64,000 nt of DNA from Cellulomonas persica (GTDB taxonomy: Bacteria > Actinomycetota > Actinomycetes > Actinomycetales > Cellulomonadaceae): the NCBI RefSeq assembly GCF_007989825.1, contig NZ_BJUA01000005.1, forward strand, positions 62,001 to 126,000. The letters run 5' to 3'. Positions 17,665 through 26,568 of this stretch are shown piece after piece. The notes beneath the pieces were generated by a model, which did no database searches, had not been told where the DNA came from, and saw only the letters and a list, made by a program, of their open reading frames with translations. Numbering within the stretch: the first letter of the stretch is position 1; each line of letters begins with the position of its first letter. The translations under genes were made by a program, and so were the position numbers.

Positions 17665-19848
17665 GTGAACGGGGTGCAGTGGGCGTGCCTGGTCGTCGTC
17701 GTCGCGACGACGGTCGTCGGCGTGTGGTTGTTCGCCCGCGGGGCGACGAGGATCACGCGCACGGTCGGCATCGGCCGGCCCGCTCCGGGGCGGCTCAAGC
17801 CCGTCGGGCAGCGGCTGGCCACGCTCGCGCGCGAGGTGCTCGGGCACGGTCGGTTCCAGCACCGGCCCGTCGTGCGCGCGGCGCACTGGGTGGTCATGGT
17901 GTCGTTCCCGGTGCTCGCGGTGACGCTCGCGACCGGGTACCTGCAGGTCGTCTCCCCGAGTGCCGCGCTGCCGCTGATCGGGCACCTGGTGCCGCTCGAG
18001 TGGGCGGTCGAGCTGCTCGCGTGGACCTCGCTCGTCGGGATCGTCGCGCTCATCGTGCTGCGCCTGCGGATCCGGCCGCGCGCCTCGCAGCCGGACGACG
18101 TCCAGCGTCGGTCGCGGTTCTTCGGGTCCACGCAGTGGCAGGCGTTCTACGTCGAGGCGACCGTGCTCCTCGTCGTGCTGGCCGTGATCGTCCTGCGCGG
18201 GCTCGAGTACGCGCTCGCGGCCGCGGCCGGTGAGGGCACCGCGTCCGCGTTGCACTTCCCGCTCACCGCGTGGCTGGGGCAGGCCTGGCAGGGCGCGACG
18301 ACGAGCACGCTGGAGACCGCGGTCGTCGTCGTGGCCACGGTGAAGATCGTCGTCTCGATGACGTGGCTCATGGTGATCGGCCTGCAGCCGACGATGGGCG
18401 TGGCCTGGCACCGGTTCCTGGGCCTGGTCAACGTGTACGCGCGGCGCGAGCCGGACGGCGCCCCCGCGCTCGGACCCCTGCAGCCGCTGACGCTCGCGGA
18501 CGGCTCACGCGTCGACCTGGCCGCGCTCGAGGACCTGCCCGACGACGCGCGCCTGGGCGTCGGCGCGATCGAGGACTTCACCTGGAAGGGTCTGCTCGAC
18601 TTCGCGACCTGCACCGAGTGCGGCCGCTGCCAGGACCAGTGCCCCGCCTGGGCCACGGGCAAGCCGCTGTCCCCCAAGCTCGTCACGCTCGCGCTGCGCG
18701 ACCACGCCGCCGCGACCGCGCCGTACCTGCGCGCACCGGACGGCACGCGCAACCTCGACGACGAGCACGCGGGCCTCGACCTGATCGGCACGGGCGTGAT
18801 CGACCCCGACGCGCTGTGGGCGTGCACCTCGTGCGGTGCGTGCGTGCAGCAGTGCCCGGTGGACATCGAGCACGTGGACGCGATCGTCGACATGCGCCGC
18901 TACCAGGTGCTCATGGAGTCCGCGTTCCCCAAGGAGCTCGGCGGCACGTTCACCAAGCTCGAGCGGCAGGGCAACCCGTGGGGTCTGCCCGCCCGCGCGC
19001 GGCTCGACTGGGCCAAGGGGCTCGACTTCGAGGTCCCGGTGGTCGGCGCGGACGTGGAGTCCGCGGCCGACGTCGAGTATTTGTTCTGGGTCGGCTGCGC
19101 CGGGGCGTACGAGGACCGCGCCAAGCGGACGACGAGGGCCGTGGCCGAGCTCCTGCACGCCGCCGGGGTGAGCTTCGCGGTGCTCGGCGACGGTGAGACG
19201 TGCACCGGCGACCCGGCCCGCCGAGCGGGCAACGAGCTGCTCTACCAGATGCTCGCCGCGCAGAACGTCGAGGTGCTCAACGAGGTCGGCGCGCAGCGCA
19301 TCGTCGTGACGTGCGCGCACTGCTTCAACACCATCAGCCGCGAGTACCCGCAGCTCGGCGGCCGGTACGAGGTGGTCCACCACACGGTCCTGCTCGACCA
19401 GCTCATCTCCGACGGTCGCCTCACGCTGCTGCCCGCGGACGACGAACGCACGGTCACCTACCACGACCCCTGCTACCTGGGCCGGCACAACCAGGTCTAC
19501 TCGCCGCCGCGCGAGCTGCTCGGCGCGATCCCGGGTGTGCAGGTCACCGAGATGCCGCGCTCCGGTGCGGACTCCTTCTGCTGCGGCGCGGGCGGCGCAC
19601 GCGTGTGGATGGAGGAGTCCATCGGCACGCGCATCTCCACGGCCCGCGCAACCGAGGCGATCGCCACCGGCGCCGACGTCATCGCCACCGCGTGCCCCTA
19701 CTGCACGGTCATGCTCACCGACGGCGTCGCCGCCGCGAGCTCGGCGGACACGGCGTCGTCGTCCGCCGCGCAGCCTGGCGCCGCCGTGGGCGTCCCGGAG
19801 GTCACCGACATCGCCCTCCTCCTCCGCGACCGCCTCGCCACCCCCTGA
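17665..19848 (+). CDS. Membrane-anchored heterodisulfide-reductase-like Fe-S oxidoreductase
   Basis: A 727-residue protein. Residues 1-260 hold about five membrane helices with a heme-b-type gamma-subunit look (HRPVVRAAHWVVMVSFPVLAV). Two 4Fe-4S motifs follow: CTECGRCQDQCP from Cys316 and CTSCGACVQQCP from Cys387. The C-terminal half has two CCG (cysteine-rich, DUF224) domains: CAHCFNTISREYP, and CCGAGGARVWMEE with ACPYC. The layout matches the essential mycobacterial protein Rv0338c and other HdrD/GlpC-like quinone-linked reductases. Substrate is unknown; it probably moves electrons between the quinone pool and a thiol or organic donor. The last 50 residues before the end include a low-complexity Ser/Ala insert. 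It stands alone. Confidence 0.88.
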   Translation: MNGVQWACLVVVVATTVVGVWLFARGATRITRTVGIGRPAPGRLKPVGQRLATLAREVLGHGRFQHRPVVRAAHWVVMVSFPVLAVTLATGYLQVVSPSAALPLIGHLVPLEWAVELLAWTSLVGIVALIVLRLRIRPRASQPDDVQRRSRFFGSTQWQAFYVEATVLLVVLAVIVLRGLEYALAAAAGEGTASALHFPLTAWLGQAWQGATTSTLETAVVVVATVKIVVSMTWLMVIGLQPTMGVAWHRFLGLVNVYARREPDGAPALGPLQPLTLADGSRVDLAALEDLPDDARLGVGAIEDFTWKGLLDFATCTECGRCQDQCPAWATGKPLSPKLVTLALRDHAAATAPYLRAPDGTRNLDDEHAGLDLIGTGVIDPDALWACTSCGACVQQCPVDIEHVDAIVDMRRYQVLMESAFPKELGGTFTKLERQGNPWGLPARARLDWAKGLDFEVPVVGADVESAADVEYLFWVGCAGAYEDRAKRTTRAVAELLHAAGVSFAVLGDGETCTGDPARRAGNELLYQMLAAQNVEVLNEVGAQRIVVTCAHCFNTISREYPQLGGRYEVVHHTVLLDQLISDGRLTLLPADDERTVTYHDPCYLGRHNQVYSPPRELLGAIPGVQVTEMPRSGADSFCCGAGGARVWMEESIGTRISTARATEAIATGADVIATACPYCTVMLTDGVAAASSADTASSSAAQPGAAVGVPEVTDIALLLRDRLATP

Positions 19849-19866
19849 CCCCCGACCCGGAGCCGA

Positions 19867-19926
19867 GTCGTCAGTGACGCGCTGGATCGTCAGCTACGAC
19901 TGACGACCCCGCGATGTCCTGACGAC
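19867..19926. repeat. Inverted word array GTCGTCAG / CTGACGAC (19-bp step)
   Basis: GTCGTCAG at 19867 and ATCGTCAG at 19886 are 19 bp apart; 14 bp further the inverse CTGACGAC starts at 19900 and repeats at 19919, again 19 bp. The outermost forward and first inverse words extend to a perfect 9-bp stem (GTCGTCAGT 19867-19875, ACTGACGAC 19899-19907). It lies between the convergent Fe-S gene and the 19950 gene, so it may act as a terminator, but the same geometry recurs at 42783-42861. Confidence 0.8.
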
Positions 19927-19949
19927 TGAGCGCGCCTGATCGGTGCGGG

Positions 19950-21086
19950 TCAGAGGTCGGCGGGGTCGATGAGGAAGTCGGCCTCGTCGGCGATCTCCCC
20001 GCCGACGGCGGCGTGGAGGGCCCGCGCGATCGCCTGCACCACGGGCGCGCTGCGGGTCCGTGCGACGCGGTGCTCGAACGACGGCTTCTCGAGCTCGAGC
20101 TCCTCGATGAGCAGCGGCTCCCAGCGCACCCGGTAGGCGACCACGCCGTCCTGCGTCCACGGCAGCCCCTGCAGCAGCGGCGGGAGGTCCTGCTCCTCGG
20201 CCGCCTCGACCACCACCATGCCGTCGACCCCGAGCTCGACGAGCACCCCGAACGACTCGGCCGCAGGCGGCGCCGCGAGCATGAGCTCGTCGAAGGCCGC
20301 GGCCTCCATCTGCAGGCGCCGACGCTCGTCGGGATCGAGGACCCCGTGCTCGAGCAGCGCGTCGCGCAGCCCCGAGCCGCCGGGCTCGGGCATGCCGGAC
20401 AACGCGTGCCCCTCGTACCGGCCGGCGCCGCGCATCGGGCCGTCCCACTCGCTCGTCGGGACGGACAGCCGCGCGCGCGGCGCCGCGCGCTGGACCACGG
20501 CGAGCGCCTCGGCGGGCTCGACCCAGTGGTCGGAGAACACGGTGAGGTCGATCGCGGACTCCATGTCGGGCTGCAGCACGACGCCCGTCTGCCCGGTCCG
20601 CACCGCACCGCCGAGCCGCCGCGCGGCCGCGACGAGCCACAGCAGGACACGCTCCTCCTCACGGTTCGGGTAGCCGTCGGGGAACGCGCGCTTGAGCCCG
20701 TGCCGGTCGCCGCCCGGGTAGGGCTTCGCGCCGCGGTCGCGCGGGCAGACGACGTCGAACGCGGTCGTCGTCGAGACGGGCAGGCCGAGGGTGAGGGCGT
20801 CCTCCTGCGTGACCGCGTACGGGCCGACGAGGGTGGAGTGGCGGTTCAGGCGCAGCACGCGCGCCTGCGGCCGCGCGCCGGACAGCCGCAGCCCGAACGC
20901 GGCGGTCAGCGGCCGGGAGCGCTGCGTGGGGGTGTCGCCCCCGGGCTCCTCCCAGCGCGCGTTGACGAAGCGGCTCGCGGCGAGGACCTCGACCTCGTCG
21001 GGCTCGACACCGTCGGGCAGCGCGAGCAGGTGACGCGTGCGCAGGCCGTCGTCGGACAGCGGTAGACGCGGCAGGTCGCGCGTCAT
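19950..21086 (-). CDS. Uncharacterised actinobacterial protein, paralogue of the 38875 gene
   Basis: A 378-residue soluble protein with no motif I can name. It shares architecture with the gene at 38875-39750: an early [HL]-V/L-LALP-x-G segment, and a C-terminal block AYRVRW then R-x-x-P-x-V-x-x-IA-x-ALH-x-A-x-GGE-x-x-DE-x-x-F-I-DP. The C-terminal block ends the protein in both. No signal peptide or membrane helix is seen. It lies 4 bases after dcd on the same strand, so the two are probably co-transcribed, but a nucleotide link is not established. The ATG at 21086 is the only good start. Confidence 0.7.
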   Translation of the reverse strand: MTRDLPRLPLSDDGLRTRHLLALPDGVEPDEVEVLAASRFVNARWEEPGGDTPTQRSRPLTAAFGLRLSGARPQARVLRLNRHSTLVGPYAVTQEDALTLGLPVSTTTAFDVVCPRDRGAKPYPGGDRHGLKRAFPDGYPNREEERVLLWLVAAARRLGGAVRTGQTGVVLQPDMESAIDLTVFSDHWVEPAEALAVVQRAAPRARLSVPTSEWDGPMRGAGRYEGHALSGMPEPGGSGLRDALLEHGVLDPDERRRLQMEAAAFDELMLAAPPAAESFGVLVELGVDGMVVVEAAEEQDLPPLLQGLPWTQDGVVAYRVRWEPLLIEELELEKPSFEHRVARTRSAPVVQAIARALHAAVGGEIADEADFLIDPADL

Positions 21087-21090
21087 GGGG

Positions 21091-21666
21091 TCATACCTCC
21101 GTGCGGTGGAAGTTCTGCCAGGAGCGGGAGGCGGTCGGGCCGCGCTGGCCCTGGTACCGGGAGCCGTAGCGGGACGAGCCGTAGGGGTGCTCGGCCGCGG
21201 AGGAGAGCCGGAAGAAGCACAGCTGGCCGATCTTCATGCCGGGCCAGAGCACGATCGGCAGCGTCGCGACGTTCGACAGCTCGAGCGTCACGTGCCCCGA
21301 GAAGCCCGGGTCGACGAAGCCCGCGGTCGAGTGCGTGAGCAGGCCGAGGCGCCCGAGCGACGACTTGCCCTCGAGGCGCGCGGCGATGTCGTCGGGCAGC
21401 GTGACCTGCTCGTACGTGGACCCGAGGACGAACTCCCCGGGGTGCAGCACGAACGACTCCCCCGCGGGGACCTCGACGAGCCGCGTGAGGTCGGGCTGCT
21501 CCGCGGCGGGGTCGATGAAGGGGTACTTGTGGTTGTCGAACAGCCGGAAGAACCGGTCGAGGCGCACGTCGATGCTCGACGGCTGGATCATCGCCGGCTC
21601 GTAGGGGTCGAGGGCCACGCGGCCCGACTCGAGCTCGGCCCTGATGTCACGGTCGGAGAGCAGCAC
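21091..21666 (-). CDS. dcd: dCTP deaminase (possibly bifunctional dCTP deaminase/dUTPase)
   Basis: A 191-residue trimeric pyrimidine deaminase. Visible hallmarks are LLSDRDI at the N-terminus, [26 protein letters not shown] (the nucleotide-binding Ser/Arg), and [19 protein letters not shown] with the catalytic Glu. It converts dCTP to dUTP; actinobacterial enzymes, as in Mycobacterium tuberculosis, often go on to dUMP, which supplies thymidylate synthesis. The GTG at 21666 is chosen because a TACCGT -10 element ends 6 bases before it, indicating a leaderless transcript. Reading could extend further upstream but without family sequence. Confidence 0.93.
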   Translation of the reverse strand: MLLSDRDIRAELESGRVALDPYEPAMIQPSSIDVRLDRFFRLFDNHKYPFIDPAAEQPDLTRLVEVPAGESFVLHPGEFVLGSTYEQVTLPDDIAARLEGKSSLGRLGLLTHSTAGFVDPGFSGHVTLELSNVATLPIVLWPGMKIGQLCFFRLSSAAEHPYGSSRYGSRYQGQRGPTASRSWQNFHRTEV

Positions 21667-21672
21667 GCGCCC

Positions 21673-21678
21673 ACGGTA
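21673..21678 (-). promoter_or_regulatory. -10 hexamer TACCGT of dcd, leaderless
   Basis: On the minus strand TACCGT is followed by 6 bases and then the dcd GTG. No ribosome site lies between them. The spacing puts the transcription start on the start codon. Confidence 0.45.
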
Positions 21679-21778
21679 GTGCCCGTGGCGCCGGCTGCCC
21701 ACGCCCGTCCGTGGGAGGTCGACCGAGCGGCTGAGTCCTACGCGCGCGCGGTGGTTATCGTGTGCCCGCACGCCCCGC

Positions 21779-21784
21779 TATAGT
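21779..21784 (+). promoter_or_regulatory. Predicted -10 TATAGT of the cellobiose operon
   Basis: TATAGT at 21779-21784 is a strong -10 in a 74-percent-GC-like background. A weak -35 candidate, TTATCG, lies at 21755-21760 with an 18-bp spacer. Transcription would begin near 21791, giving a leader of about 117 bases that contains the operator below. Confidence 0.55.
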
Positions 21785-21802
21785 CCTGTCTCGTGAGGCG
21801 CA

Positions 21803-21816
21803 TGGGAGCGCTCTCG
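21803..21816 (+). promoter_or_regulatory. CebR/CelR-like operator
   Basis: TGGGAGCGCTCTCG matches the known CebR box of Streptomyces (TGGGAGCGCTCCCA) at 12 of 14 positions. CebR-type LacI repressors release DNA when they bind cellobiose. The site lies about 20 bases after the -10, where a bound repressor would block elongation or initiation. The repressor gene is not in this window. Confidence 0.75.
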
Positions 21817-21907
21817 CACCGACCAAGAGGGGCACCGACGGATCCGGACGCAAGGCAGCACCGGACCGCAGGAGCCCCGGCAACGAGCACCGCGAGAGGC
21901 CATCCCC

Positions 21908-24376
21908 ATGCGTTACGGGCACTTCGACGACGAGGCACGCGAGTACGTCATCACGACTCCGCACACGCCGTACCCGTGGATCAACTACCTGGGATCGGAG
22001 CAGTTCTTCTCGCTCCTGTCGCACCAGGCGGGCGGCTACTCGTTCTACCGGGACGCCAAGATGCGCCGTCTGACGCGCTACCGGTACAACAACATCCCCG
22101 CCGACGCGGGCGGCCGCTACCTGTACGTCAACGACGGCGGCGACGTGTGGACCCCGTCGTGGCTGCCGGTCAAGGCGGACCTCGACCACTTCGAGGCGCG
22201 CCACGGCCTGGGCTACTCGACCATCACGGGTGAGCGGGGCGGCGTGCGCGTCGAGACGGCGTTCTTCGTGCCGGTCGGCGAGACCGCCGAGGTCCAGAAG
22301 GTCACGGTCACCAACACCTCGGACGCCGACAAGACGCTCTCGCTGTTCTCGTTCGTCGAGTTCTGCCTGTGGAACGCGCAGGACGACCAGACGAACTACC
22401 AGCGCAACCTGTCCATCGGCGAGGTCGAGATCGAGCAGGACTCGCCGCACGGCTCGGCGATCTACCACCGCACCGAGTACCGCGAGCGCCGTGACCACTA
22501 CGCCGTGTTCGCCGTGAACACGAAGGCGGACGGCTTCGACACGGACCGCGACTCGTTCGTCGGCGCGTACAACTCGCTCGGCGAGGCGACCGTCCCGCTC
22601 AAGGGCGAGTCGACGAACTCGGTCGCGTCGGGCTGGTACCCGATCGGCTCGCACCAGGTGAACGTCTCGCTGGCGCCCGGCGAGTCGCGCGAGCTCGTCT
22701 ACGTCCTCGGCTACGTCGAGAACCCCGACGAGGAGAAGTGGGCCGACGACGCCCACCAGGTCGTCAACAAGGAGCGCGCGCACGCGCTGCTGTCGCGCTT
22801 CGCGACGGCCGAGCAGGCCGACGCGGCGCTCGCCGAGCTGCAGGAGTACTGGACGTCGCTGCTGTCGACGTACTCGGTCACCTCGACCGACGAGAAGCTC
22901 GACCGGATGGTCAACATCTGGAACCAGTACCAGTGCATGGTCACGTTCAACATGTCGCGCTCGGCGTCGTTCTTCGAGACGGGCATCGGCCGCGGCATGG
23001 GCTTCCGCGACTCCAACCAGGACCTGCTCGGCTTCGTCCACCTGATCCCGGAGCGGGCGCGCGAGCGGATCATCGACATCGCCTCGACGCAGTTCGCCGA
23101 CGGCTCGGCGTACCACCAGTACCAGCCGCTGACGAAGCGCGGGAACAACGACATCGGCTCGGGCTTCAACGACGACCCGCTGTGGCTGATCGCGGGCACC
23201 GCGGCGTACATCAAGGAGACGGGCGACTTCTCGATCCTCGACGAGCCGGTGCCGTTCGACAACGAGCCGGGCTCCGAGGTGCCGCTGTTCGAGCACCTGA
23301 CGCGCTCGTTCGAGTTCACGGTCACGCACCGCGGCCCGCACGGCCTGCCGCTCATCGGCCGCGCCGACTGGAACGACTGCCTCAACCTCAACTGCTTCTC
23401 CACGACGCCCGGTGAGTCCTTCCAGACCACCGAGAACCAGGAGGGCGGGGTCGCGGAGTCGACGTTCATCGCGGCGCAGTTCGTCCTGTACGGCGAGCAG
23501 TACGCCGAGCTCGCGGCGCGCCGCGGCCTGAGCGACGTCGCCGAGCGGGCACGCGGCCTCGTCGCCGAGATGCGCGACGCGCTCCTGACGGACGGCTGGG
23601 ACGGCTCCTGGTTCCTGCGCGCGTACGACTACTACGGCAAGCCGATCGGCACCGACGCGCACGACGAGGGCAAGATCTGGATCGAGCCGCAGGGCTTCGC
23701 CGTCATGGCGGGTGTCGGCGTGGGCGAGGGCCCGCAGGACACCGACGCGCCGGCCATCAAGGCGCTCGACTCGGTCAACGAGATGCTCGCGACCGACCAC
23801 GGCATGGTGCTGCAGTACCCCGCGTACACCACCTACCAGGTGCACATGGGCGAGGTCTCCACGTACCCGCCGGGGTACAAGGAGAACGGCGGCATCTTCT
23901 GCCACAACAACCCGTGGGTGATCATCGCCGAGACGGTCGTGGGCCGCGGTGCGCGCGCGTTCGACTACTACAAGCGCATCACGCCCGCCTACCGCGAGGA
24001 CATCTCCGACGTGCACCGGCTCGAGCCGTACGTGTACGCGCAGATGATCGCGGGCAAGGAGGCCGTGCGCCACGGCGAGGCGAAGAACTCGTGGCTGACG
24101 GGTACCGCTGCGTGGAACTTCGTCACCGTCTCGCAGTACCTGCTGGGCGTGCGGCCCGAGTACGACGGCCTCGTCGTCGACCCGCAGATCGGCCCCGAGG
24201 TCCCGTCGTTCACGGTCACGCGCGTCGCCCGCGGCGCGACGTACGAGATCGTCGTGACGAACTCGGGTGCCGAGGGTGCGCGCGGCCGGCTCGTCGTCGA
24301 CGGCACGCCCGTCGAGGGCAACACGGTGCAGTACGCGCCCGCCGGCTCGACGGTGCGCGTCGAGGTGACGGTCTGA
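21908..24376 (+). CDS. cbp: Cellobiose phosphorylase, GH94
   Basis: An 822-residue cytoplasmic enzyme that cleaves cellobiose with phosphate to alpha-glucose 1-phosphate and glucose, saving one ATP relative to hydrolysis. Length and most of the sequence follow the crystallised Cellulomonas gilvus enzyme as I remember it. The catalytic acid Asp490 is present in [11 protein letters not shown], and the phosphate-site region with THPG-like loops, the [17 protein letters not shown] substrate loop and [13 protein letters not shown] are intact. The protein has the usual N-terminal beta-sandwich, helical linker and alpha/alpha barrel. The gene follows a CebR-like operator and is followed 48 bases later by an aldose epimerase, consistent with use of imported cellulose breakdown products. 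No transporter is in the window. Confidence 0.97.
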   Translation: MRYGHFDDEAREYVITTPHTPYPWINYLGSEQFFSLLSHQAGGYSFYRDAKMRRLTRYRYNNIPADAGGRYLYVNDGGDVWTPSWLPVKADLDHFEARHGLGYSTITGERGGVRVETAFFVPVGETAEVQKVTVTNTSDADKTLSLFSFVEFCLWNAQDDQTNYQRNLSIGEVEIEQDSPHGSAIYHRTEYRERRDHYAVFAVNTKADGFDTDRDSFVGAYNSLGEATVPLKGESTNSVASGWYPIGSHQVNVSLAPGESRELVYVLGYVENPDEEKWADDAHQVVNKERAHALLSRFATAEQADAALAELQEYWTSLLSTYSVTSTDEKLDRMVNIWNQYQCMVTFNMSRSASFFETGIGRGMGFRDSNQDLLGFVHLIPERARERIIDIASTQFADGSAYHQYQPLTKRGNNDIGSGFNDDPLWLIAGTAAYIKETGDFSILDEPVPFDNEPGSEVPLFEHLTRSFEFTVTHRGPHGLPLIGRADWNDCLNLNCFSTTPGESFQTTENQEGGVAESTFIAAQFVLYGEQYAELAARRGLSDVAERARGLVAEMRDALLTDGWDGSWFLRAYDYYGKPIGTDAHDEGKIWIEPQGFAVMAGVGVGEGPQDTDAPAIKALDSVNEMLATDHGMVLQYPAYTTYQVHMGEVSTYPPGYKENGGIFCHNNPWVIIAETVVGRGARAFDYYKRITPAYREDISDVHRLEPYVYAQMIAGKEAVRHGEAKNSWLTGTAAWNFVTVSQYLLGVRPEYDGLVVDPQIGPEVPSFTVTRVARGATYEIVVTNSGAEGARGRLVVDGTPVEGNTVQYAPAGSTVRVEVTV

Positions 24377-24424
24377 GGTTGGTTCGCCCGGCGGTCGTCG
24401 GACGAGGGTGAGCAGGGGGCGACG

Positions 24425-25396
24425 ATGACCGCAGTCAGTGAACGTGCCGGGGCGCACGTCGAGCTCGACCCGCGTGTGCTGCGTCTGCGCAGCGACGGGT
24501 GGGAGCTCGACGTGCTGCCCGGCACGGGCGCCTCGGTCGCCGCGGGTCGCGTGCGCCTGGGCGACACGTGGGTGGACCTGCTGCGGCCGACGCCGTCGCA
24601 GCACCTGGGCTCGGTCGAGCACTGCGCGAGCTTCGCGATGGTCCCGTGGTCCAACCGCATCCGGGACGGCGTGCTCCGGTACGGCGGTCGCACCTGGCAG
24701 CTGCAGCACAACGGCGCGGACGGCACGGCGATCCACGGCACCACCGGCTGGGCCACGTGGGACGTCGTCGAGCGGACCGAGGGCGCCGTCACGCTCGCGT
24801 ACGACTCCACGAGGCTCGTCGGGGTGAACTTCCCGTGGCGGTTCGCCGCCGAGATCACGTACGCACTGTCCGGGAACCGCCTGTCGGTCACGACGAGCGT
24901 GCGCAACCTGGGCGCCGAGCCGTTCCCCGCCGGGTTCGGGCACCACCCCTACTTCCGGCGCACGCTCGTCCCCCCGGGGACGCTGCCGTCCGTGCACGGC
25001 GACCCGGTGCTGCACGTCCCCGCCGCGAAGGGCTTCCCCCTCGAGGCGGGCATGGCCGTCGGCCCCGCGGGCGAGATCCCGGCCCGCGCCGACTACCGCC
25101 GGCCGCGCCCGGTGGGCCGCGCGTTCGTCGACGACGTGCTCACGGACCTCGCACGCGACGAGCCCGTGCGGATCACGTACGACGAGGGCCTCGTCGTCGA
25201 GCTGCGCAGCGACCCCGTGTACGCGCACGTCGTGGTGTACGTGCCGCGGGGACGGTCGTTCTTCGCCGTCGAGCCCGTCACGAACGTCAACGACGGCTTC
25301 ACGCTGCACGACGCGGGTGTGGCCGGCACGGGCGTCGTCGTCCTGCAGCCCGACGAGCAGGTCACGGGCACGTTCACGGTCGACACCCGCGGCTGA
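24425..25396 (+). CDS. Aldose 1-epimerase (galactose mutarotase-like)
   Basis: A 323-residue beta-sandwich mutarotase family protein. The substrate site is visible: NRIRDG near the N-terminus, the His in GTAIHGTTG, the catalytic His in FGHHPYFRR and the catalytic Glu in FFAVEPVTNVNDGF. Mutarotases interconvert alpha and beta anomers of sugars. Sitting 48 bases after cellobiose phosphorylase on the same strand, it plausibly equilibrates the glucose released by that enzyme, or beta-cellobiose, before the next step. A ribosome site AGCAGGGGG lies before the ATG at 24425. Confidence 0.88.
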   Translation: MTAVSERAGAHVELDPRVLRLRSDGWELDVLPGTGASVAAGRVRLGDTWVDLLRPTPSQHLGSVEHCASFAMVPWSNRIRDGVLRYGGRTWQLQHNGADGTAIHGTTGWATWDVVERTEGAVTLAYDSTRLVGVNFPWRFAAEITYALSGNRLSVTTSVRNLGAEPFPAGFGHHPYFRRTLVPPGTLPSVHGDPVLHVPAAKGFPLEAGMAVGPAGEIPARADYRRPRPVGRAFVDDVLTDLARDEPVRITYDEGLVVELRSDPVYAHVVVYVPRGRSFFAVEPVTNVNDGFTLHDAGVAGTGVVVLQPDEQVTGTFTVDTRG

Positions 25397-25512
25397 CGGC
25401 ACCGGCCCGACGCGGGCGTGCGGCTCGATCCTGTGGGCGGCCCTGCGGTCGCGTCCGCCGCATGTGTCAGGATTGCCCGTCTGCCGTCACCGTCACAGGG
25501 GGAGTCCTTCTC

Positions 25513-26364
25513 ATGCGCGCCATCACCCGGATCGTGAGCGCTGCGGCCGCCGCGGCCCTCGCCGTCACGCTCACCGCCTGCAGCTCGTCGGACGAGAAGA
25601 CGCCCGACGACGCCAAGGCCACCGGCCAGGCGACCGCGTCCGAGAAGCCCGCGGACGACGCCGACAAGGGATCGTCCGGTGGCCTGACCGCCGAGAACTT
25701 CCACGAGGTGCTGGCCGCCTCGATCGCGGACGGGACGTCGTACCGCATGAGCATGTCGACGTCGTCGGACGCGGGCGCGGCCTCGACGATCGAGGGCGAG
25801 GTCGTGATCACCGACGCGGGTCCCGCGATGTCGATGACGACGAACGACGCGGGCGTCGACATGACGATCATCATGGTCGACGACGCCTACTACATGAACA
25901 TGGGCGAGATGACCCAGGGCAAGTTCGTGAAGATCGACCTGAACGACCCGTCGAACCCGCTGGGGTCCAGCGTCGGCTCGCTCAAGGACCTGACCGACCC
26001 GAGCAAGAGCCTGGAGATGTTCAAGGACTCGGTGAAGTCGGTCGAGAAGGTCGGCGAGGAGGACGTGGACGGCACGAGCGCGACGCACTACGTCGTGACC
26101 CTCGACTCCTCCGCCGTGAGCGACTCCCTCGCCGGGATCGACCCGTCCGCGCAGCCGTCGCTGCCCGCCGAGTTCGTCTACGACTTCTGGGTCGACGACG
26201 AGAACCGTCCGGTCAAGATGACGTCGGAGACCATGGGCACGACGTCCGACATCCGGTACTACGACTGGAACGACTCGAGCATCTCGGTGACGGCCCCGAG
26301 CGCCGACCAGATCTCCGAGCTGGACTTCTCCGAGCTGCTCGGCGGTGCCACCACCGAGGGCTGA
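25513..26364 (+). CDS. LppX/LprG-like lipoprotein (tandem copy 1)
   Basis: A 283-residue lipoprotein. The signal MRAITRIVSAAAAA ends in lipobox LTAC with the modified Cys at residue 23, then a Ser/Asp/Lys linker to about residue 57. The mature domain (EVLAASIADGTSYRMSMST onward) has the antiparallel beta pattern of the LppX/LprAFG family, whose mycobacterial members carry lipids such as DIM or triacylated glycolipids across the cell envelope. The ATG at 25513 follows CAGGGGGAG. The next gene is a paralogue with the same signal and fold. Cargo is unknown in Cellulomonas-like bacteria. Confidence 0.85.
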   Translation: MRAITRIVSAAAAAALAVTLTACSSSDEKTPDDAKATGQATASEKPADDADKGSSGGLTAENFHEVLAASIADGTSYRMSMSTSSDAGAASTIEGEVVITDAGPAMSMTTNDAGVDMTIIMVDDAYYMNMGEMTQGKFVKIDLNDPSNPLGSSVGSLKDLTDPSKSLEMFKDSVKSVEKVGEEDVDGTSATHYVVTLDSSAVSDSLAGIDPSAQPSLPAEFVYDFWVDDENRPVKMTSETMGTTSDIRYYDWNDSSISVTAPSADQISELDFSELLGGATTEG

Positions 26365-26387
26365 CCAGCCACACTCCGCAGGAGCGC

Positions 26388-26429
26388 ACGACGAGGGCGG
26401 GACCGCACGACGCGGCCCGCCCTCGTCGT
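26388..26429 (+). terminator. Stem-loop after lipoprotein copy 1
   Basis: A perfect 14-bp GC-rich stem (26388-26401 with 26416-26429) and a 14-base loop start 24 bases after the stop at 26364. No U-run follows, as usual for actinobacterial terminators. It should separate the two tandem lipoprotein genes into different transcripts. Confidence 0.7.
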
Positions 26430-26568
26430 CGTCCGGCGGCGTGGTGCCCCGCCCACCCGGCTCGTCGTCGTCCGTCCGGGTGACCGGGACCTCGTCCCCT
26501 TCGTCCGGCGCGGAACGGCTGCCAGGATCGGCCGACTCGTCACGACACAGCACACAGGGGGCCCGCTC

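Noticed and set aside
21755..25402. Open frame of 1215 codons on the minus strand opposite cellobiose phosphorylase
   Set aside because: The plus strand encodes a phosphorylase with its catalytic Asp and full length; the antisense translation has no family features.
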